The notes under the pieces: model-generated | Seen by the model: only the letters and a program-made list of their open reading frames with translations | The model's database searches: none | What the model was told of the DNA's origin: nothing | Shown: piece after piece, positions 6,340 through 6,871 of the stretch | How the letters are laid out: the number at the start of each line of letters is the position of its first letter | Position numbering within the stretch: the first letter of the stretch is position 1 | Program-made: the position numbers and the translations under genes | NCBI GenBank assembly: GCA_023433965.1 | Contig: JAEYTQ010000704.1 | Location: 1-6,871 of the forward strand | Length of the DNA: 6,871 bases | Direction: 5' to 3' | Source of the DNA: Pseudomonadota bacterium | Lineage (GTDB): Bacteria > Pseudomonadota > Alphaproteobacteria > Rhizobiales > Xanthobacteraceae

Positions 6340-6871
6340 ATGAAGAACGATCGCGATCCGCATCGCACGGCAGCGTCCGCGTCGATGTCCAGGCGCAACA
6401 CGCTCGCAGGCATGGCGTGCATGCCGCTCGTCGTCGCCGAGGCGGCCAGGGCCGACGACGTCGTCGCGAAGCTGCTGGCCCACACCCAGCAGTCGAACGC
6501 GGCACTGATGTGCGGCGACGTCGCGACCTATCGGCAGATGATCGCCATCACCGACGATTTCGTGCTGATGTCGCCGTTTGGCGGGGCCCCGTCGAAGGCC
6601 CCGGAGTACACGCCGGACAAGTGGGAGCGGATGGGCCGGTTCTTCAGGAACGGCACGCACAGGCAGGAGGTGGTCCAGACCTACGGCTCGCAGGACATGG
6701 TTGTGCTGGCCCTGATCGAGCGGGACAGCGTCGAGGTCGGAGGGCTGCCCGCGCAGGAGTGGGCCTTGCGCGTGACGCTGGTCTATCGGCGCGTGGGAAG
6801 CGAGTGGCACCTGGCGCATCGTCACGCCGACCCGCTCGCCAACGGCATCAGCCTGCAGCAGGCGGCGGCGC
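6340..6871 (+). CDS. Tat-exported NTF2/SnoaL-like family protein, 5' part (3' end outside window)
   Basis: 177 codons are visible and no stop occurs before the edge. Residues 17-22 (SRRNTL) form a twin-arginine motif, followed by a weakly hydrophobic stretch (about 21-36) and the cleavage-type sequence ARA|DD after residue 38, so the protein is probably folded in the cytoplasm and exported by Tat. The rest reads as one NTF2-like (SnoaL / DUF4440 / ketosteroid-isomerase fold) domain: an opening helix (41-59), TDDFVLMSPFGGAP (71-84), and the closing strands LRVTLVYRR and WHLAHRHADPL (143-166). HRHADPL is the family's typical end, so only a short C-terminal piece should be missing. Proteins of this fold include isomerases, cyclases and non-enzymatic binders; no substrate can be assigned. 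It is divergent from LysR-B, whose likely target it is. Confidence 0.85.
   Translation, partial: MKNDRDPHRTAASASMSRRNTLAGMACMPLVVAEAARADDVVAKLLAHTQQSNAALMCGDVATYRQMIAITDDFVLMSPFGGAPSKAPEYTPDKWERMGRFFRNGTHRQEVVQTYGSQDMVVLALIERDSVEVGGLPAQEWALRVTLVYRRVGSEWHLAHRHADPLANGISLQQAAA

Noticed and set aside
1..6871. CRISPR, defence system, transposon, phage or tRNA signals
   Set aside because: No spaced direct repeats, transposase or integrase motifs, terminal inverted repeats or tRNA-like cloverleaf were seen on either strand.

Overview
The window is about 6.9 kb of GC-rich chromosomal DNA with dense genes. The codon usage, the long SerA (catalytic core plus ASB and ACT domains) and the thiolase sequence all look like an alphaproteobacterium of the Bradyrhizobium / Rhodopseudomonas group (Nitrobacteraceae). 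That placement comes from remembered family resemblance, not from a search. I see no tRNA, rRNA, CRISPR array, insertion sequence, integrase or phage gene. Base composition is even except for AT-richer promoter gaps.

Layout from left to right: (1) the last 467 codons of serA on the + strand, entering from the left edge; (2) a 187-bp gap between convergent genes, holding a 10-bp GC-rich hairpin; (3) on the - strand, a gene for a 395-residue secreted protein of unknown function; (4) a 123-bp divergent promoter region; (5) on the + strand, a LysR-type regulator (LysR-A, 305 aa); (6) a 203-bp gap; (7) on the + strand, a 390-residue thiolase with an intact Cys-His-Cys catalytic set, followed by a textbook intrinsic terminator; (8) on the - strand and convergent with it, a second LysR-type regulator (LysR-B, 326 aa); (9) an 87-bp divergent promoter region; (10) on the + strand, a Tat-exported NTF2/SnoaL-like protein that runs off the right edge.

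SerA makes the first committed step of serine synthesis. The thiolase belongs to acyl-CoA metabolism (beta-oxidation or acetoacetyl-CoA formation). Both look like housekeeping enzymes. The more interesting part is a repeated arrangement: two clearly related LysR regulators, each transcribed away from a gene for an exported protein (Sec-type beside LysR-A, Tat-type beside LysR-B). LysR regulators usually control the divergent neighbour, so the simplest reading is two parallel regulator/target pairs either side of the thiolase. Both regulator genes also have a good sigma70-type promoter whose -10 box lies only 9-12 nt before the ATG, with no convincing Shine-Dalgarno, so both mRNAs may be nearly leaderless.

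I found no convincing new multi-gene system. The best candidates for follow-up are the unknown secreted protein, the twin LysR/exported-protein pairs with their short-leader promoters, and a 13-bp dyad lying over the LysR-B -10 box.
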